Below the pieces are notes generated by a model. That model was not told the DNA's origin. It did no database searches and saw nothing but the letters and a program-made list of their open reading frames with translations. This document shows, piece after piece, positions 7,385 through 16,460 of a stretch of 64,000 nt of DNA. The DNA is from CAYNYM01 sp049366815 (GTDB lineage Bacteria > Desulfobacterota > DSM-4660 > Desulfatiglandales > HGW-15). The translations under genes and the position numbers were made by a program. The stretch lies in contig JBMNCO010000047.1 of the NCBI GenBank assembly GCA_049366815.1, forward strand, positions 14,141 to 78,140, in the 5' to 3' direction. Each line of letters opens with the position of its first letter. The stretch's first letter is position 1.

Positions 7385-9874
7385 ATGCCCAAAAAAAAAT
7401 TAGATAAGGAAGTTCCCCTTGATCAGCTTAGATGGAGGCTGGATCTTGCCACGTTGCCCTTTGATACCACCGAAGATCTGAAACCTCTGAAGGAAATTAT
7501 CGGCCAGAAGCGCGGTGTGGAGGCCTTTCAATTCGGCATGGGGATCGACAAGCCCGGATACAACGTCTTCGTTACAGGAACTCCGGGTTCCGGAAGAATG
7601 TCCACTGTCAAGAAGCTCCTCGAAAACATGTCCAAAAAAGAGGGCCACATTCCTGATGACCTTTGTTACGTCAACAACTTTAAAAATGCCGAGTCCCCCA
7701 TTCTTATCAGGCTGAAAGCCGGTATGGGCCGGAAATTCAAAAAAGATATCCACGAGTTCGTCGAGACCCTGAAAAGAGAGATCCCTCAACTCTTTGAAAG
7801 CCAGGACTATCTGAACAGGAAAAAGGAGGTCATGGCGGAATATGAAAAGCAGGGGAAGGGCTTCTTCAAGGATCTGGACAAGAAGGTGAGGGAGCAGGGC
7901 TTCGCACTGGTGGATGTCCAAATGGGACAGATCAAACGGCCCGAGGTCATGCCCCTGATTGACGGCAACCCCGTTCCCATCGACCAGGTGGAGGCCATGG
8001 TCGAAAAGGGGAGATTCCCCAAGGAAGAATTCGAAGAACTGAGGGAAAAGCAAAAGAAATTGCGGGAAGAGATCGACCAGATCTTTCTTGAGCTTCGGGA
8101 TCTTCAAAAAGGGATACAGGAAAACATTGAAAAGATGGACCGCCTCATGTTCGTCAAAATGGCCAATGAACATGCCAAACCCATTATTGAGGAATACGAG
8201 AGCAAGGTGATTGGAAACTATCTTGATGAAATGATCGAGGACATGACCGAAAATCTGGATATTTTCACGACGCAGGGCCAACAACAGATTATGCCGGGCA
8301 TGCCGGTCATGATGCCGGACATGAATCGTTTTCAACCCTATGAGGTCAACCTCCTCGTCGACAACGCAGAATGCAAGGGGCATCCGGTCAGGGTTGAATC
8401 CTATCCCACTTACCGGAACCTCTTCGGCAGTATCGAACGGGTCGTTGACAGAAGCGGCGTGTGGAGGACGGACTTCAGCAAGATCAAGGCCGGGTCCCTC
8501 GTCAAGGCCAACGGCGGATATCTGGTCCTCAACCTGTTGGATGCCATTGTGGAACCAGGCGTCTGGCCGGCCCTCAAGAGGGCCTTAAAGACAAAAAAGA
8601 TGGAGATCCAGACCTATGACCCCTTTTATCTTTTCACGACCACCGGGCTGAAGCCTGAACCCATTGATATGGATGTCAAGGTCGTGGTCATCTCGGATCA
8701 GTACCTCTATTATCTCCTGAATGCCTATGACGAGGATGTAAAGAAGATTTTCAAGGTCAGGGCGGACTTTGACACCGCCATGGACCGGAACGAGGAAAGT
8801 ATACTCAAGTTCGCCCAGTTCATCAAGATGAAGAAGGACGAGGAAAATCTCAAGCCCTTCGACAAAACGGCCGTAGCCGCCCTTGTTGAGCAGGCGATAC
8901 GTATGGCGGGACGTCAGGAAAAGATCTCAACCAGCTTTCCCGCGATCTCGGATCTCATACAGGAGGCGGATTACTGGGCAACCCGGGAGGGAGAGAAGAT
9001 CGTCCAGGAAGGGCACGTGGATCAGGCTGTCGATGCCCGGATTTACCGCTCCAACATGGTGGAGGAACACCTCCAGGAAATGATCGACCGGGGCACCCTG
9101 ATGATCGATGTAGACGGGGAAGTGGTTGGGCAGGTCAATGGGCTCGCTGTTTACAGCATGGGTGACTACATGTTCGGAAAGCCGTCCCGCATTACAGCCA
9201 CGACTTCCATGGGCCGCGCCGGGATCATCAATATCGAGCGTGAGGCCGATATGTCCGGCAACACGCACAACAAGGGCATCCTGATACTCAGTGGATACCT
9301 GAGAAAGAAATATGCCCAGGATAAGCCTCTGACCATGAGCGCCAGTATCGCCTTTGAGCAATCCTACAGTGGTGTGGACGGTGACAGCGCGTCTTCAACG
9401 GAGATCTATGCCCTTCTCTCCAGCCTCTCAGGGGTTCCCATAAAACAAAACATCGCCGTGACCGGCTCCGTCAACCAGAAGGGAGAGGTCCAGGCTATCG
9501 GTGGGGTCAACCATAAGATAGAAGGGTTCTATGACTGCTGCAAAAAGGCGGGATTGACCGGCAGTCAGGGCGTCATGATCCCCAAGAGTAACATAAGGGA
9601 CCTCATGCTCCGAAAAGACGTTGTGGAGGCCGTTCAAAAGGGACAATTTCATGTATACGCCGTGAGCACCGTTGATGAGGGGATTGAGATACTTACGGGG
9701 CATAAGGCTGGGGAACTGACCCAGGACGGCACCTACCCGGAAGGGACCATTAACGCCAAGGTAAATGATAAACTCCTGGCGCTGGCCGAAGGCCTCAAGA
9801 ATTTCGGAGAAGAAGAAAAAAAGGAGGAGAATGAAAAGGGAAAGGGAAAAAAGACAACGCCGAAGAAAAAATAG
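7385..9874 (+). CDS. Lon-related ATP-dependent protease (AAA plus S16 peptidase)
   Basis: An 829-residue cytoplasmic ATP-dependent serine-lysine protease of the LonB/YcbZ-like group (COG1067 type) rather than classical Lon. The ATP loop is GTPGSGR (residues 65-71), with Arg in place of the Walker Lys, which I recall as normal for this subfamily. A coiled-coil insertion (about 130-260) rich in Glu and Lys follows. The C-terminal S16 domain has GDSASS with the catalytic Ser and GGVNHKIEG with the catalytic Lys. The tail is a highly charged Lys/Glu stretch. A perfect AAGGAGG site precedes the ATG. Its position after hsp20 suggests a stress role. Confidence 0.92.
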   Translation: MPKKKLDKEVPLDQLRWRLDLATLPFDTTEDLKPLKEIIGQKRGVEAFQFGMGIDKPGYNVFVTGTPGSGRMSTVKKLLENMSKKEGHIPDDLCYVNNFKNAESPILIRLKAGMGRKFKKDIHEFVETLKREIPQLFESQDYLNRKKEVMAEYEKQGKGFFKDLDKKVREQGFALVDVQMGQIKRPEVMPLIDGNPVPIDQVEAMVEKGRFPKEEFEELREKQKKLREEIDQIFLELRDLQKGIQENIEKMDRLMFVKMANEHAKPIIEEYESKVIGNYLDEMIEDMTENLDIFTTQGQQQIMPGMPVMMPDMNRFQPYEVNLLVDNAECKGHPVRVESYPTYRNLFGSIERVVDRSGVWRTDFSKIKAGSLVKANGGYLVLNLLDAIVEPGVWPALKRALKTKKMEIQTYDPFYLFTTTGLKPEPIDMDVKVVVISDQYLYYLLNAYDEDVKKIFKVRADFDTAMDRNEESILKFAQFIKMKKDEENLKPFDKTAVAALVEQAIRMAGRQEKISTSFPAISDLIQEADYWATREGEKIVQEGHVDQAVDARIYRSNMVEEHLQEMIDRGTLMIDVDGEVVGQVNGLAVYSMGDYMFGKPSRITATTSMGRAGIINIEREADMSGNTHNKGILILSGYLRKKYAQDKPLTMSASIAFEQSYSGVDGDSASSTEIYALLSSLSGVPIKQNIAVTGSVNQKGEVQAIGGVNHKIEGFYDCCKKAGLTGSQGVMIPKSNIRDLMLRKDVVEAVQKGQFHVYAVSTVDEGIEILTGHKAGELTQDGTYPEGTINAKVNDKLLALAEGLKNFGEEEKKEENEKGKGKKTTPKKK

Positions 9875-10118
9875 AGGCCTCTGCCCGGCGTACAGGTCTC
9901 GGCCTTGAGGACTTTGAGCTCCAGCTTATACCTGCCCGACCACGCAGGAAGAGGTCTCCCCCTCTCATTGATCAAAAGTCCCGGCCAAAAGGCCTTACTC
10001 GGGGGGCCGAATCTTATTGAGACCCGGCTCCCCGGCTTCGATATCAGCTCAATAGCATCCGAGGTAAAATTTGTTTCCCTTTGCACACTTCTTACCCACC
10101 ATGCTATTTTAAGGCCTT

Positions 10119-10721
10119 TTACTGAACCGACAATGCTGCAGCCTTTCCCAGGTCAAAGGCCTTGAGGTTGGACTCCAGGAAGGCCGCCTTGGTCTGGTTG
10201 GAAATGGTCTCCTTCATGGCCTCTTCTGTTATATCGATGGCACCTGAGCCGATCAGGGCGCCGAGCATGACCATGTTCAGGGAGAGAGGATTCCCCGCCT
10301 CTTCGGCCAGATCATTTCCATGAAGCCGAATGACCTTTGAGACTTTGCCTTGGACCTTATCCAGCAATTCGTCAACCTGAGGATAGGTGCCCTGACCCAC
10401 AGACACGGTGAAGGGTGGGAGGGGCTGGACATTCGTGATCACAAGGCTATCCTTGTTACACCTGGCCAGGAGCCGCGCGGTCTCAACGGGTTCAAAACTC
10501 AGAAGGACATCGCATTCCCCGTTCGATACAATGGGGCTGGCCACATCACCCATCAGGACGGCCGATTCCACGACACCACCCCTTTGGGCCATGCCGTGAA
10601 TCTCACTCACAACAACCGGGATACCCAGACGAAGGGCCGTCTGGCCCAAGAGATTGGAAGCCAGCAGGTTACCCTGGCCGCCGACGCCGACACATATGAT
10701 TCTCTTTGTTTCCACGTGCAC
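10119..10721 (-). CDS. iorB: Indolepyruvate:ferredoxin oxidoreductase, beta subunit
   Basis: With IorA this enzyme oxidatively decarboxylates aryl pyruvates (indolepyruvate, phenylpyruvate) to aryl-acetyl-CoA, reducing ferredoxin; it can also run in reverse. The 200-residue protein is the gamma-domain of the 2-oxoacid:ferredoxin oxidoreductase family: GVGGQGNLLASNLLG near the start and SEIHGMAQRGG, both typical of IorB. It starts 7 bases after the iorA stop, so the two form an operon read toward the left. Confidence 0.92.
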   Translation of the reverse strand: MHVETKRIICVGVGGQGNLLASNLLGQTALRLGIPVVVSEIHGMAQRGGVVESAVLMGDVASPIVSNGECDVLLSFEPVETARLLARCNKDSLVITNVQPLPPFTVSVGQGTYPQVDELLDKVQGKVSKVIRLHGNDLAEEAGNPLSLNMVMLGALIGSGAIDITEEAMKETISNQTKAAFLESNLKAFDLGKAAALSVQ

Positions 10722-10728
10722 CTCCCTT

Positions 10729-12582
10729 TTAGTCTTTCAATGGCGTAATGGCATTTTCAGGACAGACCTGTGCACAGACTGAGCAGCCGATACACAAGTT
10801 TTTGTCGATCTTTACCTGCTCGCCATCAAGGAACATAGCCGGACAGGCGAGCTTGTTCAGGCAGTCGCGATGATTTTTACACTTGTCCTGGTTGACCTGG
10901 AACGGTCTCGCCTTCCTCGCCTTCCCGATTGCCCTGGCAAACAGGGGGCATATCTCATTGGAGATGATTACGGAAATACCATCATAGGCCATCGCCGCCC
11001 TGGCCGCCTCAATGGTTTTTTTCACATTAAAGGGTTTAACCACATGGACATCCTGGACCCCGCAGCCCCTCACCACGTTTTCCACAGAGATCTGGGGCCA
11101 ATCAAAGCCCATGGGTGATGCATCCATGCCCGGGTGGGGCTGATGGCCCGTCATGGCCGTGGTGTGGTTGTCCAGGATCACCAGGGTGAACTTGTGGTTG
11201 TTATGAACCGCGTTGACCAGTCCCGTGATCCCTGAATGGAAAAAGGTTGAATCACCGATAAAGGAGGCGACCTTCTGATCCGTGGCCCTGGAAAAGCCAC
11301 AGCCGGAACTCACTGATGATCCCATGCAGACCACAAAGTCGGCCATGGAGATGGGCGGCAGAAGTCCGAGGGTATAACAACCGATATCGGTCGGGTGAAT
11401 GGAGTCAAGTTCTCCGTAAACCTCCTTCACGGCATAATAGGTCGCCCTGTGGGGACACCCCGCACAGAGGTTGGGCGGTCTCGCGGGCAATTGCGGAAAG
11501 TCAGAGACGTCCACCGGCACCGCCGGCGTATAATTCAGGCCGAAGTATTCCGCTATGGCCGTTCTCACCATGCGGGGATCATACTCATAGAGCCGGGAAA
11601 ACTGCCCGACCCCTTTTCCCTTAATGGGGTTGGTCAGGCCGTTTTCCTGTGCAATGGACCTCAGATCATTCTCCATGATCGGCTCCAGTTCCTCAACCAC
11701 GAGGACCTTGTCGACCGATTTCATGAAGTTGATGCAAAGTTCCTTGCTCATGGGCCAGGAATGTCCCATTTTGAGAAAGCTGACCTTGTCGGCTATCCCC
11801 AGATCCGTGATGGCGTCCTTTACATAGTTGACGCTCGCACCGTTGGCCACTATTCCCCATTTCCCGTTACCGGCGATCTCGTTGTGAGGGGAATCCTTGG
11901 CTATGGCCTCGGCCTCTTTGTATTTTTCCAGAAGCTCTACGTGGAGCTTTCGAGAAACTGCAGGCACGGTCACCCAGTGGAATGGGTTTTTCTCGAAGTG
12001 TGCTTTTTTCACTATGGGTTTCAAATCTCCCAGTTTGACCGAGCCCCTGATATGGGCCAACCGGGTCGTGGTCCTGACGATTACAGGGAGCTTGAGTTGT
12101 TCCGACAGTTCGAAGGCGTAGGTTGTCATATCCTTCATTTCCTGCACATTGGTCGGCTCAAGTAGTGGCAGTCCTGAAAGTCTTGCGTAGTATCGGTTAT
12201 CCTGCTCGTTCTGGCTGGAAAAAAGAGAAGGGTCGTCCGCGTTGATAACAACCATCCCGCCCGTCACACCCGTGTAAGCAAGGGTCATCAAGGGGTCAGC
12301 GGCCACGTTCATGCCCACATGTTTCATGGTGACCATGGTCCGTAAACCGCTGGCAGCCGCACCCGCAGCGACTTCAAGGGCTACCTTTTCATTGGTTGAA
12401 TACTCGAAGTAGAGATCCGTTTCCTTGCTGATATTAAGGAATTGTTCCGGAATCTCTGATGATGGTGTTCCCGGATAGCAGGTTGCAAAAGCGAGTCCTG
12501 CCTCCAGGGCTCCCCGGGCGATTGCCTCGTTGCCCAAAAGGAACATTTGCTTTCCTGGAGAATCTGTGAGTAGTTTGTGCAT
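10729..12582 (-). CDS. iorA: Indolepyruvate:ferredoxin oxidoreductase, alpha subunit
   Basis: The large catalytic subunit, about 617 residues, binds thiamine diphosphate and carries the iron-sulfur clusters. Visible in order: pyrimidine-binding domain (YPGTPSSEIPE, EKVALEVAAGAA), thiamine diphosphate domain (CAGCPHRATYYA, GDSTFFHSGITGL, ILDNHTTAMTGHQPHPG), and a C-terminal ferredoxin region with CxxCxxxCP (CIGCSVCAQVCP). The frame could open at 12612, but a GGGGGAA ribosome binding site points to the ATG at 12582. Context with an acyl-CoA ligase suggests use in aromatic amino acid catabolism or arylacetate assimilation. Confidence 0.93.
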   Translation of the reverse strand: MHKLLTDSPGKQMFLLGNEAIARGALEAGLAFATCYPGTPSSEIPEQFLNISKETDLYFEYSTNEKVALEVAAGAAASGLRTMVTMKHVGMNVAADPLMTLAYTGVTGGMVVINADDPSLFSSQNEQDNRYYARLSGLPLLEPTNVQEMKDMTTYAFELSEQLKLPVIVRTTTRLAHIRGSVKLGDLKPIVKKAHFEKNPFHWVTVPAVSRKLHVELLEKYKEAEAIAKDSPHNEIAGNGKWGIVANGASVNYVKDAITDLGIADKVSFLKMGHSWPMSKELCINFMKSVDKVLVVEELEPIMENDLRSIAQENGLTNPIKGKGVGQFSRLYEYDPRMVRTAIAEYFGLNYTPAVPVDVSDFPQLPARPPNLCAGCPHRATYYAVKEVYGELDSIHPTDIGCYTLGLLPPISMADFVVCMGSSVSSGCGFSRATDQKVASFIGDSTFFHSGITGLVNAVHNNHKFTLVILDNHTTAMTGHQPHPGMDASPMGFDWPQISVENVVRGCGVQDVHVVKPFNVKKTIEAARAAMAYDGISVIISNEICPLFARAIGKARKARPFQVNQDKCKNHRDCLNKLACPAMFLDGEQVKIDKNLCIGCSVCAQVCPENAITPLKD

Positions 12583-12697
12583 GTTTTCCCCCATGTGAAT
12601 GTGAGCCTTCATTTACGCCTGCGGCGTCTCGTCATTGCCCTATGCGCCTTCCGGCCTTCCTTTCACGGGCCCCGCGGAGACCTAAAGGCGCCTGATC

Positions 12698-14269
12698 CTA
12701 CGACTTGAAGCTCTCGGCCAATCCACCGTACATCTTACGAAGCTTCGGCTTTTCTATCTTACCCGTGGCGTTCCTGGGAACGTCGGCAAAAATGAACCTC
12801 CTGGGTCTCTTGTATCTGGGCAGCCCTTCACAATACACGGCGACATCTTCCTCGGGCATTGTCTTTCCCGGCTTGAACTGAATGACGGCCGTCACGATCT
12901 CACCCAGCCGCTCATCGGGAATACCGATAACGGCGGCATCCTGGATGTTTCCATTGGCCATGAGAAATTCCTCGATCTCAACGGGAAAAATATTTTCACC
13001 ACCGGTGATGATCACATCTTTTTTTCTATCCACAAGCCAGATGAATTTGTCCTCATCGACCCGGGCCATGTCGCCCGTAAGGAGCCATCCCTTGATCAGG
13101 GTATTCTTCGTGGCCTCGGGATTCTTGTAGTATTCCTTCATCACTCCCGGCCCCCTGACGGCCAGCTCGCCGGGGGATCCCGGGGGGACATCCATGAATT
13201 GCTCATCCACGATCCTGTATTCCCAGTCAAAGCCCGGGACCCCGATAGCACCGACCTTGTGGTCATTCTCGATGCCCAGGTGGATACACCCCGGTCCTGT
13301 GGATTCACTCAGCCCGAAGTTGGTATCGTATGCATGGTTGGGAAACACCTTCTTCCAGTTAAGGACCAGGCTCGGCGGCACAGGCTGGGCACCGATATGC
13401 ATCAGGCGCCACTGACCCAGCCTGTAATCCCCAAGTTTTATTCGGCCGTTCTCTATTGCGATCAGAATGTCCTGTGCCCATGGGACCAACAACCAGACGA
13501 TGGTGCATCCTTCTTCGGAAACGGCCTCAACGATCCATTCGGGTTTCACACCCTTCAGGATGACCGCCCTTGCCCCGACAATAAAATTGCCGAACCAGTG
13601 CATCTTTGCGCCGGTGTGGTAGAGAGGGGGAATCAGTAGAAAGTTGTCCTTATGGGTCTGGTTATGGTGTCTGTTTTCAACAATACAGGCATGTTCCAGG
13701 TTTCGATGGGTCAGGAGGATGGGTTTCGGCTGGCCGGTCGTCCCCGAAGTAAAATAGAGCCCTGCATCATCGAGCAGACTCACATCAACTTCGGGATCAT
13801 CTACCGTGCCGCCCTTCAAAAATTCTTCATATTGCTCTGCATAGTCGGGCCTTTTGTCCGCAGGGCCGACAAAGACATAATCCGTAATAGTCTCGAGTCC
13901 CCCACGGATCTGATTGACGCGGTCGATGAATTCCTCGCCGAACAACATAACCTTGCCCTCTGCGATATCCGCGCAGTATTTGATATCCTCCGCCGAAAAT
14001 CGAAAATTGAGAGGAACAGCCCAGGCACCCGTCCTCAAGATACCGAAATAGGCCGGAAGCCACTCCATACAATTCATCATCAGATGAATAACCTTGTCAC
14101 CCTTTTTTACCCCTTTTCCAATCAGGGCGTTGGCCACTCTGTTTGCCTGTTCGTCAAAAGCCTTCCACGTGATTTCGATTCTTTTGTTGTTTGCAGCGTC
14201 CCTTTCAATAAGGGCAACCTCATCACCATACATTCGCGCATTTCTGGCCAAAATTTCGGTAATAATCAT
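12698..14269 (-). CDS. AMP-forming acyl-/aryl-CoA ligase (ANL superfamily)
   Basis: A 523-residue adenylate-forming enzyme that activates a carboxylic acid with ATP and joins it to coenzyme A. The A3 loop is FTSGTTGQPKP, the A5 region NFGLSESTGPG, the A7 hinge LLTGDMARVD and the A10 lysine region RNATGKIEKPKL. The substrate cannot be read from sequence. Its place directly upstream of iorA in the same direction suggests an aryl acid such as phenylacetate or indoleacetate, which IorAB could then carboxylate to the aryl pyruvate, or the acid product side of the reverse flow. This substrate is inference only. Confidence 0.85.
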   Translation of the reverse strand: MIITEILARNARMYGDEVALIERDAANNKRIEITWKAFDEQANRVANALIGKGVKKGDKVIHLMMNCMEWLPAYFGILRTGAWAVPLNFRFSAEDIKYCADIAEGKVMLFGEEFIDRVNQIRGGLETITDYVFVGPADKRPDYAEQYEEFLKGGTVDDPEVDVSLLDDAGLYFTSGTTGQPKPILLTHRNLEHACIVENRHHNQTHKDNFLLIPPLYHTGAKMHWFGNFIVGARAVILKGVKPEWIVEAVSEEGCTIVWLLVPWAQDILIAIENGRIKLGDYRLGQWRLMHIGAQPVPPSLVLNWKKVFPNHAYDTNFGLSESTGPGCIHLGIENDHKVGAIGVPGFDWEYRIVDEQFMDVPPGSPGELAVRGPGVMKEYYKNPEATKNTLIKGWLLTGDMARVDEDKFIWLVDRKKDVIITGGENIFPVEIEEFLMANGNIQDAAVIGIPDERLGEIVTAVIQFKPGKTMPEEDVAVYCEGLPRYKRPRRFIFADVPRNATGKIEKPKLRKMYGGLAESFKS

Positions 14270-14312
14270 CCCGGGGCTCCTCTCTTCAGCTATATTTTAG
14301 CTATGGTGCAAA

Positions 14313-14339
14313 CTTATAGGCGCCTGCAGATATTGTCAA
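14313..14339 (-). promoter_or_regulatory. Weak promoter candidate for the acyl-CoA ligase
   Basis: On the minus strand a perfect TTGACA is followed after only 15 bases by TATAAG, about 45 bases before the ligase start. The spacing is shorter than the preferred 16-18, so this is tentative. Confidence 0.35.
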
Positions 14340-14448
14340 GCAAAAAGCAATCATAATAACACGTGAAAATAAGGGCTATAATTTTGCTTTTTAAAATTAT
14401 TTCAATCTGTTAATACGTACACCCAAAGGCGTCTTAAGGGTTGCAGCC

Positions 14449-14520
14449 ATGGATGGCGGAGGGGCACAGCAACGAGGGCATGAGGCCCCTGCTTGGAGCG
14501 GCAAGGTCTATTTTGTGTTT
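14449..14520. repeat. Dispersed intergenic repeat, copy A
   Basis: This gene-free interval (14270-14605) holds a repeat recognisable by ATGGATGGCGGAGGG at one end and a core CCCTGCTTGGAGCGGC followed by TCTATTTTG. Copies with the same order occur at 31064-31140 and 59154-59233. No transposase or coding function is visible. Apart from this repeat and the promoter candidate at 14313 I see nothing else in the interval. Confidence 0.6.
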
Positions 14521-14605
14521 GCAGAAGTATGGCTCTGAATCAGGGAAGATGAAGGGGCAACCTCCCGCATCGACCAGAGCCATGGAAGGCAAAAAAATCG
14601 AATCT

Positions 14606-15289
14606 CTATCTGGCAAGGTAGGCCTGCGCCAAAGGAGTGAAAGGCGAATTCTTATATTTTTCAATCAGTTCATTCAGGACTTCTTTGGACTTTTCGTCCT
14701 GCTCGGAAAGCCGATAGACCCTGGCCAGGCTCAACATGGCCTGCTCTTTGAAAAAATCATCCCTCATCGAGACGATTTCTTTCAGGGATTGCTCCGCCAC
14801 TGCCCAGTTCCCCATTTCTTCATGGCAGGCGGCTATCGCCAGCCGTGCCAAGGATCCATAGGGGCTGTTTTCAGGGACGTCCGAGAGGAATTTTTGGTAA
14901 AGAGGGATAGCTTCGTCGAATTTCTTGTCCTGAAATTTGAGGTACGCAAGTTCAGGAAAGGCAAGGCGGCTCACGCTTGAGAGTCCATGGTCGTCAATGA
15001 CCTCACGGAACAATGCCATAGCCTTACTTGCGGCATCCTGCTCTGCACCGCCATTCACATTTTCAACCAGAACACTGTAGGCCTGATTATAGGTTTCTTG
15101 TGCCTTTTTATTCACATGTTTGAGATAAGCGTTGCCCCCTAAATACACCAGGACAAGGACGACGGCGCCCAAACCGATATATTGAAAATGACGGATATGC
15201 TCACGCACAAACAGAACGGCCCTTTCGGAAAAAGTCAGGAATTCATCGGAGCCTTTTAAAAGTTCCTTTCTGGTCAGCTTTTTTGCCAT
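14606..15289 (-). CDS. Membrane-anchored tetratricopeptide protein (YfgM-like)
   Basis: A 227-residue protein with a basic N-terminal segment, one membrane helix (about residues 37-55, YIGLGAVVLVLVYLGGNAYL) and a periplasmic stretch of TPR-like helices (FPELAYLKFQDKKFDEAIPLYQKFL, shown in part as ELAYLKFQDKKFDEAI; then LARLAIAACHEEMG and AMLSLARVYRL). This is the layout of YfgM/TPR_21 proteins, which help periplasmic folding near the Sec translocon. No enzyme motif is present. It is alone in its direction, with no operon partner in view. Confidence 0.75.
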   Translation of the reverse strand: MAKKLTRKELLKGSDEFLTFSERAVLFVREHIRHFQYIGLGAVVLVLVYLGGNAYLKHVNKKAQETYNQAYSVLVENVNGGAEQDAASKAMALFREVIDDHGLSSVSRLAFPELAYLKFQDKKFDEAIPLYQKFLSDVPENSPYGSLARLAIAACHEEMGNWAVAEQSLKEIVSMRDDFFKEQAMLSLARVYRLSEQDEKSKEVLNELIEKYKNSPFTPLAQAYLAR

Positions 15290-15571
15290 ATTTCTGTGTC
15301 CTCGTTTTTTAAGTGGTTCATTCGTTTAGCAAATGCCTCAATCCCAGTCAAGGTAAAAAGATCATGCATCTTTTCTATTTGAGGTGATCCCCTGTTATGG
15401 GTATAAAGGTCTGCGGCCCTCGATCCCGGGGTTCCGGGCATATCCTATTTTGTCATTTTGTCATGGTTTAGCGGATGATGCGTCCTTCACAGTGGGTTTT
15501 AGGATTCAAAATCCCGTATCGTAGGTCGGGAAACCCCGACTAAACCTGGTTCTGCGTCAGGTATCGATTTC

Positions 15572-16216
15572 ATGCATTACAATACAGAGGATTTTTTACA
15601 ATTCCTGCATTCCCTCCCTGATGCCCTTATCTACCTGACATTGGCCTTGAGCGCCTTTGTTGAAAACATATTTCCCCCTGTGCCGGGGGATACCATCACG
15701 GCCTTCGGTGCCTTTTTGGTCGGGATCGGAAGGCTTCATTTCCTCGGGGTCTGGGTAAGCACCACGCTGGGAAGCCTTGCCGGATTTCTTTGTCTTTTTC
15801 TCCTGGGAGGCTGGCTGGGGCGAAAATTTTTCATGGAAAGGGATTTCAGGTTCTTCAAGGCAAAGGACATTGGCCGCGCTGAGGCCTGGTTTTCCCGATA
15901 TGGCTATGTTTTTATTGCCTTTAACCGATTCCTCCCAGGCATCCGCTCTGTCATCTCCCTGGCTGCAGGCATATCCGGATTGAAAATGGTATGGGTAGGC
16001 CCGCTCGCCCTCCTCAGTTGCGGCATCTGGAACCTTATGTGGATCTTCATGGGTTATTTGGTCGGCACAAATTGGGAACTCGCCAAACTCACATTCGCCG
16101 CCCTGATCTTTAAGTACAATCTCGGTGTACTCATCCTGTTTGCCCTTGTCATCATCCTGATGATTCTCCGAAGGAATTACAGGCGTAGGCGAAGGGATTC
16201 TCGGACGGGCCGCTGA
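15572..16216 (+). CDS. DedA family membrane protein
   Basis: A 214-residue polytopic protein of the DedA/VTT (SNARE-associated) family, some of which flip undecaprenyl phosphate or phospholipids. Family marks are the acidic-Pro motif FVENIFPPVPGDT near residue 30, the G-rich helix hairpin and the NRFLPGIRSVISLAAG motif near 117-132, followed by GYLVG. The C-terminus is very basic (RRNYRRRRRDSR). It is not in an obvious operon. The 282 bases upstream hold no gene and no clear regulatory site. Confidence 0.9.
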   Translation: MHYNTEDFLQFLHSLPDALIYLTLALSAFVENIFPPVPGDTITAFGAFLVGIGRLHFLGVWVSTTLGSLAGFLCLFLLGGWLGRKFFMERDFRFFKAKDIGRAEAWFSRYGYVFIAFNRFLPGIRSVISLAAGISGLKMVWVGPLALLSCGIWNLMWIFMGYLVGTNWELAKLTFAALIFKYNLGVLILFALVIILMILRRNYRRRRRDSRTGR

Positions 16217-16407
16217 AGAAACTGATTCCTTCGACTGTCCCCTTCGCTGCAATTATTGTAATTGATTTTATGGGCGTTAGGCATTATATTCTATCACTCC
16301 TAGCATATGGAAAAACTGACCCCTTTAAAAGGGGGCGGGAAAAGCATCGGTAAATGTAAGAAATCGTCTTTCATTTATTATCGATTCCAAGCAAACGAAT
16401 CAATTTC

Positions 16408-16438
16408 GTTATCCGGCTCGCCAGCGTGGCCGGATAAC
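16408..16438 (+). promoter_or_regulatory. Perfect 10-bp stem-loop in the moaA leader
   Basis: GTTATCCGGC and GCCGGATAAC form a perfect inverted repeat around an 11-base loop, ending 22 bases before the moaA ATG and followed by CTTTTATAAAGG, which contains the ribosome binding site AAAGG. It could be an attenuator or an mRNA structure. It does not resemble the Moco riboswitch consensus as I remember it. Confidence 0.5.
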
Positions 16439-16460
16439 CTTTTATAAAGGTGACCTTGTC

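Noticed and set aside
9733..10086. Minus-strand frame of 117 codons between the Lon-like gene and iorB
   Set aside because: Its second half is antisense to the charged Lon-like tail (runs of Phe and Ser); the first half looks protein-like but has no start site signal or known family.
16240..16460. Moco riboswitch before moaA
   Set aside because: Only one simple stem-loop is seen; the multi-stem Moco RNA consensus is not recognisable.
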